From: JALCSJ01 sp036788835
Lineage (GTDB): Bacteria; Bacillota; Negativicutes; Acidaminococcales; Acidaminococcaceae
Assembly: GCA_036788835.1 (NCBI GenBank)
Contig: DAIQMR010000002.1
Span: 62,001 to 126,000 of the forward strand
Direction of reading: 5' to 3'
Length of the DNA stretch: 64,000 nt
Positions 54,853 through 63,421 of this stretch are shown here, in pieces; position 1 is the first letter of the stretch, and each line of letters begins with the position of its first letter. The translations under genes and the position numbers were made by a program. The notes below the pieces were generated by a model. It saw only the letters and a list, made by a program, of their open reading frames with translations, made no database searches and had not been told where the DNA came from.

Positions 54853-55656
54853 ATGAGAAAACTTAAAATTTTAGTGGCGAATCCCAGCGGTAATATTACT
54901 GTTTTTGTCCTAACACCTTGTGAGCGGAAAGATTATCTGGTCATTGCTCAAGCTTTATTGGCTCACAAGGAATTAAAGGGGGAACAGGTGGGATTCGTAA
55001 AATCCTGTGGTTTAAAAAATGTTTTAGAGATGGGGGCCATGGAGTTTTGTGGTAATGCAGGACGAGCCTTTGCTTTGTATTGTGCAAGGGAGCAAGGGTT
55101 AAAAGAACCATGTATTATGCACATTACAGAAACCGGGACAACAGAGATACTAAGGGTAGAGGTACATCCAGAAACCGGGTATACGAAAATTAAAATGCCG
55201 GCTCCTTTGGAAATTAAGTATTGGAAAATTCCGGAATTGTCCTTGGTCAATAAACCTATAATGGTTAATCTGGGAGGAATTGTTCATGTGGTTTTACGAG
55301 ATGAGAAGCCATCTCAAGAAACTTTTGCTATAGTGAAGAAGTCGGTGTATACCATGTGTAACCCGGCTGCTTTGGGCACGGTATTTCTTAATACCCATGA
55401 TTTCACCATGGTGCCGAGGGTTTATGCCTCAGGAGTTAACTCTACCTATTGGGAAGGCAGTTGTGGTTCAGGGTCTCAAGGGGCGGCAGTGGCTCTGGCC
55501 TGGCTGGAGCAAAGTCCTGACGGAGAATTTTGTTATAAACTAAAACAACCGGCGGGCACAATTACAGCCAGCGTAAAGAAAAAGAATGGAAAAATCTTTG
55601 CCAGCTATATCGAAGGGAACGTGGAATTAGGGACGGTCCAAGAAATAGTTCTGTAA
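54853..55656 (+). CDS. DapF-fold amino-acid racemase/epimerase, possibly histidine racemase
   Basis: A 267-residue cofactor-independent racemase of the diaminopimelate epimerase fold. The two active-site cysteines are in MEFCGNAGR (Cys66) and EGSCGSGSQGAA (Cys204). The loops differ from true DapF (usually CGNGxR and GTGxC), so lysine synthesis is unlikely. DapF-fold histidine racemases are known (staphylococcal CntK and a Fusobacterium enzyme). The position just after the hut genes makes histidine a reasonable substrate. PhzF-type isomerases are a more distant alternative. The radical SAM gene follows by 34 bp. Confidence 0.7.
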   Translation: MRKLKILVANPSGNITVFVLTPCERKDYLVIAQALLAHKELKGEQVGFVKSCGLKNVLEMGAMEFCGNAGRAFALYCAREQGLKEPCIMHITETGTTEILRVEVHPETGYTKIKMPAPLEIKYWKIPELSLVNKPIMVNLGGIVHVVLRDEKPSQETFAIVKKSVYTMCNPAALGTVFLNTHDFTMVPRVYASGVNSTYWEGSCGSGSQGAAVALAWLEQSPDGEFCYKLKQPAGTITASVKKKNGKIFASYIEGNVELGTVQEIVL

Positions 55657-55690
55657 ATAGTTTAGCAACATATTCTTAAGGAGTAAGCCA

Positions 55691-56584
55691 ATGACTTTAT
55701 GTAATTTTTGTCCTCACAATTGTAATGCTGATAGACCACGGGAAGAAGGGGCTCCGGGGCAGTTAGGCCTGTGTCATAGTGCCTGGGCACCCAAAGTGGC
55801 CAGAGCGGGGCTGCACTTTTGGGAGGAACCGTGCATTAGCGGTACGAAAGGCAGCGGCACGGTGTTTTTTACCGGGTGTAATCTTCATTGTGTCTTTTGC
55901 CAGAATTATGCTATTAGCTTCCAAGAAACAGGTAAGGAAATCACAGTTCAACATTTGCGGGAAATCTATGAAAACCTGATTAAACAAGGAGCCAATAACA
56001 TTAATCTTGTTACTCCCACCCACTTTATCCCGGCGATTTTGGCATCATTAAAAGAACCGCTGCCGGTGCCGGTAGTCTATAATTCCTCCGGCTACGAAAA
56101 GGTTGAAACCTTAAAAAGCCTGGCAGGAAAAGTACAGATTTACCTCCCTGATTTAAAGTATCATGATGATAAAATAGCCCGCAAGTATAGCCATGCTCCC
56201 CATTATTTTGCAATAGCAACGGAGGCCATCAGGGAAATGTACCGTCAAGTGGGGCCATACAAGCTGGGCAAGGATGGTCTTTTGGCAAAGGGCGTGATTA
56301 TTAGGCACTTGATTTTGCCGGGTTGTACTGCTGACAGCAAAGCTGTTATTGATTGGGTTGCCAAGACATTTAAGCCGGGGCAGGTGATGTTCAGTTTAAT
56401 GCACCAATATATTCCGTGTGGCCGAGCAGTAGATTTTCCTGAGATTAATCGTAAGTTAATGGCAGAAGAATATAAAGAAGTGGAAGAGTATCTGTTTAAG
56501 AGCTCTATTGAGGACGGTTTTGTTCAGGAAGAAGAGGCCGCAGATGGTGAATTCATACCGTCTTTTGATGGGACGGGTGTGTGA
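55691..56584 (+). CDS. Radical SAM protein, PflA-like (COG1313 type)
   Basis: A 297-residue iron-sulfur protein. The radical SAM triad is in GCNLHCVFCQN (Cys-x3-Cys-x2-Cys), preceded by an N-terminal CNFCPHNC cluster and SGTKGSGTVFF. This matches the group annotated as pyruvate formate-lyase activating enzyme-like, but no glycyl radical enzyme is nearby. The target is unknown. TAAGGAG precedes the ATG, and the gene is probably cotranscribed with the DapF-like gene. Confidence 0.82.
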   Translation: MTLCNFCPHNCNADRPREEGAPGQLGLCHSAWAPKVARAGLHFWEEPCISGTKGSGTVFFTGCNLHCVFCQNYAISFQETGKEITVQHLREIYENLIKQGANNINLVTPTHFIPAILASLKEPLPVPVVYNSSGYEKVETLKSLAGKVQIYLPDLKYHDDKIARKYSHAPHYFAIATEAIREMYRQVGPYKLGKDGLLAKGVIIRHLILPGCTADSKAVIDWVAKTFKPGQVMFSLMHQYIPCGRAVDFPEINRKLMAEEYKEVEEYLFKSSIEDGFVQEEEAADGEFIPSFDGTGV

Positions 56585-56613
56585 CTTGCCCCGGGAAATG
56601 TCTGGATGTTACA

Positions 56614-56642
56614 TTGACAAGGTACTTGGAGAATTATATAAT
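56614..56642 (+). promoter_or_regulatory. Promoter of the ZTP-controlled transformylase
   Basis: Perfect TTGACA (56614-56619), 17 bp, TATAAT (56637-56642). The ZTP riboswitch starts about 12 bp downstream. Confidence 0.88.
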
Positions 56643-56655
56643 ATTTTCATACAGA

Positions 56656-56745
56656 TCATGTGACTGACGGAAGTGGATAACCACGTGAAGCATGATTGCA
56701 AAAGCCGACCGTCTGGGCAGAATTGGCCTGGGGGCCGGTTCTTTT
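56656..56745 (+). promoter_or_regulatory. ZTP (pfl) riboswitch with terminator
   Basis: Aptamer 56656-56720: ACTGACGGAAGTGGA, CCACGTGAAGCATGA and the conserved 3' half GCCGACCGTCTGGGCA, with GACGG/CCGTC pairing. A terminator AATTGGCC/GGCCGGTT (56721-56740) and CTTTTCTT follow. It senses ZTP/ZMP (AICAR ribotide), high when 10-formyl-folate is short, and should then allow expression of the transformylase. Confidence 0.92.
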
Positions 56746-56768
56746 CTTGCCAAAAGGAGTGTGGGAAA

Positions 56769-57944
56769 ATGAAAGAATTAAAATTGAAATATGGTTGCAA
56801 TCCCAATCAGAAACCCGCCCGTTTGTTTATGAGAAACGGGGGAGAATTGCCCATTGAAGTATTAAATGGCAATCCCGGCTATATTAATTTTATGGATGCC
56901 TTGAATAACTGGCAGTTGGTTAAAGAATTGAAAGAAGCGACAGGACTGCCTGCAGCAGGCTCTTTTAAGCATGTAAGCCCGGCCGGTGCCGCAGTGGCTG
57001 TGCCTCTAAGCGATACTTTAAAGAAAATATATTTTGTTGATGACTTAAAATTGTCTCCTTTAGCTACTGCTTATGCCAGGGCCAGAGGTGCCGACCGTAT
57101 GTCTTCCTATGGTGATTTTGTGGCATTGTCCGACACGTGTGACGCAGAAACTGCCACAATGTTACAAAGAGAAGTTTCTGATGGAGTTATTGCTCCCGGC
57201 TATACTCCCGAAGCTTTGGAAATCCTCAAAAGCAAGAGAAAAGGTTCCTATAATGTGATTAAAATCGACCCTAACTACGTGCCCGAAGATATAGAAAGAA
57301 AAGAAATTTTCGGCGTGACTTTTGAGCAATTGCGGAACAACGCTAAAATCACTGCGGAACTATTTAAAAATATTCCTACCAAGAATAAGAATTTTACTAA
57401 AGAGGCTCTTCGTGATCTGATTGTTTCTTTGATTGCCTTAAAGTATACTCAGTCAAACTCTGTCTGCTATGCTAAAGACGGTCAAACCATCGGGGTCGGT
57501 GCCGGTCAACAGTCCAGAGTACACTGCACAAGACTAGCCGGCGGCAAGGCCGATAACTGGTGGCTGAGACAATGCCCCAAAGTTTTAAATCTGCCTTTTA
57601 AAGCCGATATTCGCCGTCCTGATAGGGATAACACTATTGACGTTTATATTTCAGATGCCTATATGGATGTTTTGGCAGATGGAACTTGGCAGCAGTTCTT
57701 TACTAGCAAGCCTGAATCTTTTACCAGAGAAGAACGCGCTGAATGGATTCAAAAGAATACTGATGTAGCATTAGGTTCTGATGCTTTCTTCCCCTTTGGG
57801 GATAATATTGAGCGTGCCCACAAGAGCGGTGTGAAGTTTATTGCTCAGGCCGGTGGTTCCATCAGAGATGACAATGTTATTGAAACATGTGATAAATATG
57901 GCATTGCCATGGCTATGACCGGTATCAGATTGTTCCATCATTAA
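56769..57944 (+). CDS. AICAR formyltransferase, stand-alone
   Basis: Formylates AICAR with 10-formyl-tetrahydrofolate. The 391-residue protein corresponds only to the transformylase part of PurH; the IMP cyclohydrolase domain is missing. LKYGCNPNQKPARLF at the start, AGSFKHVSPAGAAVA (catalytic Lys-His region), and GVGAGQQSRVHCTRLAG are typical. ATG 56769 follows AAAAGGAGTGTGGGAAA; longer in-frame readings would lie inside the riboswitch. AICAR also comes from HisF, so this gene recycles a by-product of the his operon. Confidence 0.92.
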   Translation: MKELKLKYGCNPNQKPARLFMRNGGELPIEVLNGNPGYINFMDALNNWQLVKELKEATGLPAAGSFKHVSPAGAAVAVPLSDTLKKIYFVDDLKLSPLATAYARARGADRMSSYGDFVALSDTCDAETATMLQREVSDGVIAPGYTPEALEILKSKRKGSYNVIKIDPNYVPEDIERKEIFGVTFEQLRNNAKITAELFKNIPTKNKNFTKEALRDLIVSLIALKYTQSNSVCYAKDGQTIGVGAGQQSRVHCTRLAGGKADNWWLRQCPKVLNLPFKADIRRPDRDNTIDVYISDAYMDVLADGTWQQFFTSKPESFTREERAEWIQKNTDVALGSDAFFPFGDNIERAHKSGVKFIAQAGGSIRDDNVIETCDKYGIAMAMTGIRLFHH

Positions 57945-57976
57945 TTCTAAAAAGTTATTTATAAGGAGCATTAAAC

Positions 57977-59044
57977 ATGGCAACAGAAGAACCAAACAAA
58001 AAAACATATTTTAAACCCATGAGAATATTTTTTGCACTATTATTCTTAGCAGTTGTCGGCAGTGGAGCTTTTTATTATTTTTATTGGTTAAGAAGCCCTC
58101 AGTATAGCTTGGATAAGATTCAGCAGGCCGTTCAACAACATGATGATACTTTTTTTGAAAGACATGTTGACGTAAGCCGCATTGCCGACGATATGGTAAC
58201 CGCCATGATAGACACTACTGTTGCCACAGGGGAAGAAACAGGACCGTTTAAAGATACTTTTGTGAACATGATTAAGAATGCGGCTTTGCCGGCTTTCATT
58301 AGCCAAATCAGGACTTATGCGGAACAAGGCGTTTTCCAGCCCACAGACCCTAGTAATGATGGTTTTGCCATTGCCGGGGCAGCTATTGACCGCACCGGTT
58401 TTAAGACACTGGAATATAAAGGCGTTACTAATGTAGAAAGGAGAAATTCTGTTGCGATTGTAACTTGTAAAATCTACGATAGAGCTTTACAGCAGGAATT
58501 TCCCTTGCCAATCACCATGAATAGGCTCGAAGACAAAACTTGGCGCATAGTCAGTTTAAACGGGCTGACAGAATTTCTGAAAAAACGTGACGACCTTGTT
58601 TTACAGCGAGTGGCTGCACTTAATAAACCTATTAAGGAACAAATCAGCAAAAAGGTTCGAGCTATTAAAGACGGTTCTAAAAAATTCAACATTCAAAAGA
58701 TTACGGAAAACGAAAGCGGTATTCCGGCCTATACGGTGCAGGCAACTTTTTCCTTTGAGCTTTTGGACCCAAAGGTACAACGAGTGAAAGGGGAAGTCCT
58801 GGTTTACGATGCTCAAGGCCGGCAAATTTTCTCCAGAGACTTTGATTCCAAGGCTTTGGACCTAGCGGCTAATCAGCAAAAAACCTGGGGATATAGCAAT
58901 ATTTGGCATTTAAATGGTCAAGACCCGGTGGACAAGGCGGTTATTACCGCTGATTGGAGAACCACGACTCAGGACGTATTATTCACAGAAGTAGACATGA
59001 CAGACGGAACGAGCATAAAGTATTTAACGGAATTGCCTAGATGA
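57977..59044 (+). CDS. DUF2939-type membrane-anchored protein
   Basis: A 355-residue protein with one transmembrane helix near the N-terminus (about residues 17-36). The segment after it (SPQYSLDKIQQAVQQHDDTF, then VDVSRIADDMV) is the DUF2939 pattern. The extracytoplasmic remainder is mixed alpha/beta and shows no enzymatic motif. Function unknown. It starts 32 bp after the transformylase with AAGGAG, so it may share that transcript. Confidence 0.62.
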   Translation: MATEEPNKKTYFKPMRIFFALLFLAVVGSGAFYYFYWLRSPQYSLDKIQQAVQQHDDTFFERHVDVSRIADDMVTAMIDTTVATGEETGPFKDTFVNMIKNAALPAFISQIRTYAEQGVFQPTDPSNDGFAIAGAAIDRTGFKTLEYKGVTNVERRNSVAIVTCKIYDRALQQEFPLPITMNRLEDKTWRIVSLNGLTEFLKKRDDLVLQRVAALNKPIKEQISKKVRAIKDGSKKFNIQKITENESGIPAYTVQATFSFELLDPKVQRVKGEVLVYDAQGRQIFSRDFDSKALDLAANQQKTWGYSNIWHLNGQDPVDKAVITADWRTTTQDVLFTEVDMTDGTSIKYLTELPR

Positions 59045-59159
59045 ACAAAAAGAACTGTAATATAGTGACGGAATAGTCTCAGCGCATTACTGCAAAAGAA
59101 TTAGTAAATAATGAAGACAATAGGCTTTGAGACTGATGCGAAGGATTTACCTCTGATGT

Positions 59160-61304
59160 ATGATAAAGCAAAAACATACAAAGAGGTTAAGAGTGCAGCA
59201 GGAATTGAACAGAGGCTTGTTTGCCTTGACTATAGCCGCTAGAGTTTTAGGCATTCCGGCGGAATATGAACAACTGATATTTAACTACCCTGGCGATGGC
59301 AGTGAACTGGGGATTTTGCGTGCAGCAAAAGAATTGGGCCTTAAAAGCAAAATAGTAAAAACAACTTTAAATCGCATTCAGAAAATAGCTTTGCCTTGCA
59401 TCGCTATTTTGGCTGAATGCGATTTTTGCGTTATTCTCAAGGCAAAAAATAATAAAATAATTGTTTTTAAGACAGAGACACACCATCCCCTTACCTTATC
59501 TTATGAGGAATTTTCTGCCCAATGGACAGGCAGAGTTATTCTTTTAAGCAAGAAATTTAACCTTAAGGAATTGAGCAGGGAGTTTAATTCCCGTTGGTTT
59601 CTGCCGGTTATATATAAATTCCGGAATGTGTTTATTCAGGTTTTTGCGGCCTCTTTTTTATTGCAATGTTTCGGCCTGCTTACGCCGTTATTTTCTCAGG
59701 TTATCATAGATAAAGTCTTAGTACATCGAGGGGTGTCGACACTAGACATCCTTGTTTGCGGACTTTTCTTTATCAATATCTTTGAATATATACTGGGCAT
59801 TCTGCGCAGCTATTTGTTTTCTCATACCACTAACAGAGTAGATGTTATTTTGGGCGCAAAACTATTTAAACATTTAATGGCGTTGCCCTTAAAATATTTT
59901 GAAGTGCGACGGATAGGGGATACGGTGGCTAGAGTAAGGGAACTGGAAAACATCAGGCAGTTCCTGACCAGTACTGCGTTAACAGTAGTGCTGGATGCAT
60001 TTTTCACCATAGTATTTATCATTGCCATGCTTTTTTATAGCGTGAAATTGAGTTTAGTGGTTTTGGCCTCTTTGCCATTTTTCATTGTGCTATCAATTCT
60101 CGTTACGCCTATGCTGAGAGCGAGATTGGAAAGAAAGTTTCACTGCGGGGCAGAAGAACAGTCTTTTTTGGTGGAGGCAGTAGGCGGTATTCAGACCATT
60201 AAAAGCATGGCAGTGGAAGGACAGATGAATAAAAAGTGGGAAGGCTGTCTGGCTAATTATGCCCAAGCGTCTTTTAAGAGCAATTTACTGGGAACTATGG
60301 CCGGCAGCACAGCTCAGATTATTCAAAAGATGACCACGTTGGGCATTCTGTGGTTTGGAGCACATAATGTCATGGATGGAGAGATGACACTGGGAGAATT
60401 GATTGCCTTTCAGATGATAGCAGGAAAAGTCATCGAGCCTATTCTGCGTCTAGCTAATTTGTGGCAGTCTTTCCAGCAAGTAAGATTGTCAGTAGATAGG
60501 TTGGGAGATGTACTTAATTGTCCTACAGAACCATTATTTAATCCCAATAAAAGCCTTTTGCCACCTTTAAAGGGTAATGTGGTTGTGGAAGAAGTGTCTT
60601 TTCGCTATCGTATGGATGGCAATTTAGTCCTGGATAGATTTTCCATGCATATTCCGGCAGGAACATGTGTAGGAATCGTAGGGAGGTCGGGCAGCGGCAA
60701 AAGCACTTTGGCCAAACTGATACAAAAATTATATTTACCGGAAATGGGGAGAATTCTCATTGACGGCATTGACTTGAACCAAGTGGAACCGGCCTGGCTG
60801 CGCAGACAAATTGGTGTTGTCCTTCAGGAAAATTTTCTTTTTAGCGGTTCCATTCGAGAGAATATTGCCTTGTCCATGCCGGGCATTAACATTGACAAGA
60901 TTGTGGATGCTGCCAAATTGGCTGGTGCTCACGAATTCATTGTGCAATTGCCGGAAGGGTATGATACGCCGGTAGGGGAACGGGGCACCACCTTGTCAGG
61001 GGGACAAAGGCAGAGAATCGCCATTGCGAGGACGCTTTTAACTAATCCCAGAATACTGATTTTTGACGAAGCTACCAGTGCCTTGGATAACCGGTCAGAA
61101 CGCATTATACAAAAAAACATGCAACAGATAAGCAAGGGCAGAACAGTCTTTGTTATTGCGCACCGGCTGACAACCATTCAGAATGCAGATACTATTATTT
61201 ATTTGGAACATGGACACATCGTGGAGCAAGGCAACCACAGGGAACTTATGGAGAAAAAAGGCTGCTACTATAATCTCTATTGTCAGCAAGGTGAAAAGTC
61301 ATGA
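59160..61304 (+). CDS. Type I secretion ABC transporter, HlyB-like
   Basis: A 714-residue exporter with a C39-like N-terminal domain (about 1-130), membrane domain (150-440) and ATPase. The domain lacks the catalytic Cys (LFALTIAARVLGIPAEYEQL), so it is the HlyB-type non-cleaving form used for RTX or other non-leader substrates. Walker A GRSGSGKST, signature TTLSGGQRQRIAIARTLL and Walker B LIFDEATSALD are intact. ATG 59160 has only a moderate GAAGGA site; GTG 59193 after AAGAGG is an alternative start. It overlaps the membrane-fusion gene by 4 bp. Confidence 0.9.
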   Translation: MIKQKHTKRLRVQQELNRGLFALTIAARVLGIPAEYEQLIFNYPGDGSELGILRAAKELGLKSKIVKTTLNRIQKIALPCIAILAECDFCVILKAKNNKIIVFKTETHHPLTLSYEEFSAQWTGRVILLSKKFNLKELSREFNSRWFLPVIYKFRNVFIQVFAASFLLQCFGLLTPLFSQVIIDKVLVHRGVSTLDILVCGLFFINIFEYILGILRSYLFSHTTNRVDVILGAKLFKHLMALPLKYFEVRRIGDTVARVRELENIRQFLTSTALTVVLDAFFTIVFIIAMLFYSVKLSLVVLASLPFFIVLSILVTPMLRARLERKFHCGAEEQSFLVEAVGGIQTIKSMAVEGQMNKKWEGCLANYAQASFKSNLLGTMAGSTAQIIQKMTTLGILWFGAHNVMDGEMTLGELIAFQMIAGKVIEPILRLANLWQSFQQVRLSVDRLGDVLNCPTEPLFNPNKSLLPPLKGNVVVEEVSFRYRMDGNLVLDRFSMHIPAGTCVGIVGRSGSGKSTLAKLIQKLYLPEMGRILIDGIDLNQVEPAWLRRQIGVVLQENFLFSGSIRENIALSMPGINIDKIVDAAKLAGAHEFIVQLPEGYDTPVGERGTTLSGGQRQRIAIARTLLTNPRILIFDEATSALDNRSERIIQKNMQQISKGRTVFVIAHRLTTIQNADTIIYLEHGHIVEQGNHRELMEKKGCYYNLYCQQGEKS

Positions 61305-62680
61305 GATATTTAGAAAAGATAAAAGCTTTTTACCACAAATTAATAAACGAAAAAACAGGAGACCTTACAAGGGAAGAAAAAGAATTCCTGCCTAGTGCAT
61401 TGGAAATAGTGGCAACACCGGCTTCCCCAAAGGCCTATTGGCTCATGTGGCTAGTTATAGGCATATTTGTGCTAGCCTTGCTCTGGACTATATTTGGGGC
61501 AGTAGATGAAGTGGCAGTGGCTATAGGGAAGATCGTACCTGCGGGATACACCAAGACAATTCAGACGGAAGACAAAGGCGTGGTAAAACATATTCTGGTG
61601 AAGGATGGGGACAAGGTCAAAGCTGGTGATGTTCTCATTAAATTAGATGCTACCATAACGGCCGCAGACATGGAGCAATACAAGAAAGAAAAAGCATACT
61701 ATGAATTAGAATTGGCTAGGCTTACAGCAGAGCAGAACGATATTCATTTTGATTATGTGCCGAGGGAAGGAACTGTGCCGCCGGAAGATTTAGCCGCCCA
61801 GCAAAAACTCTACGGCAGCAGGCTGGCCGATTACCAAACTAAGCTGCGAAGAGTAGAGCAGTCTATTATGCAAACCAAAGCCAGCCTTGCCAAAGAAACT
61901 GCCACCAGAGAAAAATTGGCAGGACAGCTAGCCATAGTAGCTAAACAAACGGAAAAAATGGGAGAGCTGGTGAAACAAGGGGCCGTAGGAGTCTTTCAGC
62001 ATCAGCAGTACCAACTACAAACTTTAGGCTATAGACAGGACCTAGTTGCCGAAGAAATGGAAATAGACAGACTAGAACATTTACTTATTCAGTACCAAGA
62101 GGAAAAAACGGGCATAGACAATGAGCGGCATAACGACATTATGACCAAAGCAGTGGAAGACAGACGACAGCTGGCTATCGTGAATGAGAATCTCAAAAAG
62201 GCGGAAGAGAAAAATAGGCTAAGCACCATTAAATCCCCTATAAGCGGAAAAGTGCAGCAATTGGCAGTGCATACAGTCGGAGCAGTAGTGACGGCAGCAC
62301 AGGTAATAATGATTGTGGTTCCGGAGGACACACCTATGGAAGTGGAGGCCTGGCTGGATAATAAAGACATAGGATTCGTCTGCGAAGGGCAAAAGGCAGA
62401 AATAAAGGTGGAGACATTTAACTTCCAAAAATATGGCACACTGCCGGCAACGGTAGTGACCGTCGGTACAGACGCAGTAGAAAATAAAGAAGGAAAATTG
62501 TTATATAGAGTTTTGCTGAAACCGGAACAGACAGAATTCCGCTTAATTACAGGACGAGTGGTTCCTATTTCCGCCGGCATGTCAGCCACAGCAGAAATCA
62601 AAACCAAGAAAAAACGGATAATTGAATACTTCTTAGATCCATTTTTAAAATACAAAAGCGAAGGATTAAGAGAGAGGTAG
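61301..62680 (+). CDS. Type I secretion membrane-fusion protein, HlyD family
   Basis: A 459-residue adaptor. A short cytoplasmic N-terminus and one transmembrane helix (about 45-66) are followed by a lipoyl half-motif, a long coiled coil (about 120-320, Gln/Glu/Lys-rich) and the second lipoyl half with IKSPISGKVQQLAVHTVGAVV. It would bridge the ABC transporter to a TolC-like outer-membrane channel, which is not in the window. The ATGA overlap with the upstream gene shows coupling. Confidence 0.92.
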   Translation: MRYLEKIKAFYHKLINEKTGDLTREEKEFLPSALEIVATPASPKAYWLMWLVIGIFVLALLWTIFGAVDEVAVAIGKIVPAGYTKTIQTEDKGVVKHILVKDGDKVKAGDVLIKLDATITAADMEQYKKEKAYYELELARLTAEQNDIHFDYVPREGTVPPEDLAAQQKLYGSRLADYQTKLRRVEQSIMQTKASLAKETATREKLAGQLAIVAKQTEKMGELVKQGAVGVFQHQQYQLQTLGYRQDLVAEEMEIDRLEHLLIQYQEEKTGIDNERHNDIMTKAVEDRRQLAIVNENLKKAEEKNRLSTIKSPISGKVQQLAVHTVGAVVTAAQVIMIVVPEDTPMEVEAWLDNKDIGFVCEGQKAEIKVETFNFQKYGTLPATVVTVGTDAVENKEGKLLYRVLLKPEQTEFRLITGRVVPISAGMSATAEIKTKKKRIIEYFLDPFLKYKSEGLRER

Positions 62681-62690
62681 TGACGGGAAA

Positions 62691-62760
62691 CACTCCCATG
62701 TAAATAGAAGCATGGCTGGATAACAAAGGGGAAAAGAGATTTTTGTGAAATTGAAACAAG
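62691..62760 (+). pseudogene. Decayed fragment of a second hlyD copy
   Basis: Just after the hlyD stop a frame reads TPM, stop, IEAWLDNKGEKRFL, stop. It matches TPMEVEAWLDNKDIGF inside hlyD (about 62330-62372), with TGGCTGGATAA identical at 62351-62361 and 62713-62723. GTAGTGACGG also precedes both copies. This suggests a tandem duplication followed by deletion and decay. Confidence 0.5.
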
Positions 62761-62901
62761 GAAAGTGAGAGGAGTTTTTATAACACCTCCTGTTGTTAAT
62801 TTAAAAATGTTTTTATCTGTCTGTATATATGAAATTTGTTGCTATGCCAGAACACAAACATACAATAATTTGAAGAAAACATTAAATATGAAATTTTCAT
62901 A

Positions 62902-63108
62902 GTGGTAATTATATTATATTGGCTGGCATTTTTTCTTGACGCATTTCAAATATACAATGTTTCCGGTTTTTACATTGGCACAGTTGCTATTGTTTTATTA
63001 TGTAATATAGTAATCATAATGTGCCGCAAAAACAAAAATGAATATATATGTTTTCTTTCTTGCAGTTCAATATTCATCATCGTTTACGAAAAACAGAAGA
63101 GGCCGTAA
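62902..63108 (+). CDS. Possible small hydrophobic protein
   Basis: A 68-codon frame starting with GTG. It has two hydrophobic segments (VIILYWLAFFLDAF and FYIGTVAIVLLCNIVIIM) and then a Cys-containing tail. No clear ribosome site precedes it, but a strong terminator begins exactly at its stop codon, which favours a real gene. No family recognised. The 220 bp before it, apart from the hlyD remnant, hold no gene. Confidence 0.3.
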   Translation: MVIILYWLAFFLDAFQIYNVSGFYIGTVAIVLLCNIVIIMCRKNKNEYICFLSCSSIFIIVYEKQKRP

Positions 63109-63150
63109 TCAAAATGGGGTTGAAAACCTCATTTTGTTACGGCTTTTTTT
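63102..63150 (+). terminator. Strong terminator
   Basis: GCCGTAATCAAAATGGGGTT (63102-63121) pairs with AACCTCATTTTGTTACGGC (63125-63143) with two mismatches, followed by eight T residues. It probably ends the secretion operon and the small frame. Confidence 0.9.
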
Positions 63151-63316
63151 GCATGTTTCTAGTGATTTTTATTTAACGAGATTATTGGACTAAGTCATTG
63201 GGACTATTGTGAAAAACAGTAGTGAAATTTATAGGCCTTGGGCCTGAGTATATTTTGTGGTAAGAATAGTAAAATCAAAAATAAACTTATTGTGTTTTGT
63301 ATGACGACGGAGGAAC

Positions 63317-63421
63317 ATGAACATCGAAATGGATGTTAGCGGCATAGTCAAGCGGCTAGACAAAAGCTTACATCTGAAAACAAAAAAGAAATGGAAGGGA
63401 TGTAAAAAAGTGGATGGATAA
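63317..63421 (+). CDS. Possible 34-residue basic protein or leader
   Basis: ATG 63317 follows ACGGAGGAAC, a good ribosome site. The product (MNIEMDVSGIVKRLDKSLHL, then a lysine-rich tail) ends at 63421, overlapping the DUF805 start by 8 bp. The overlap suggests coupled translation of the next gene. No family recognised. The stretch 63151-63316 shows nothing else. Confidence 0.4.
   Translation: MNIEMDVSGIVKRLDKSLHLKTKKKWKGCKKVDG

Noticed and set aside
59075..59134. AGTCTCA/TGAGACT inverted repeat before the secretion operon
   Set aside because: Seven-bp arms 46 bp apart with no further symmetry; expected by chance.
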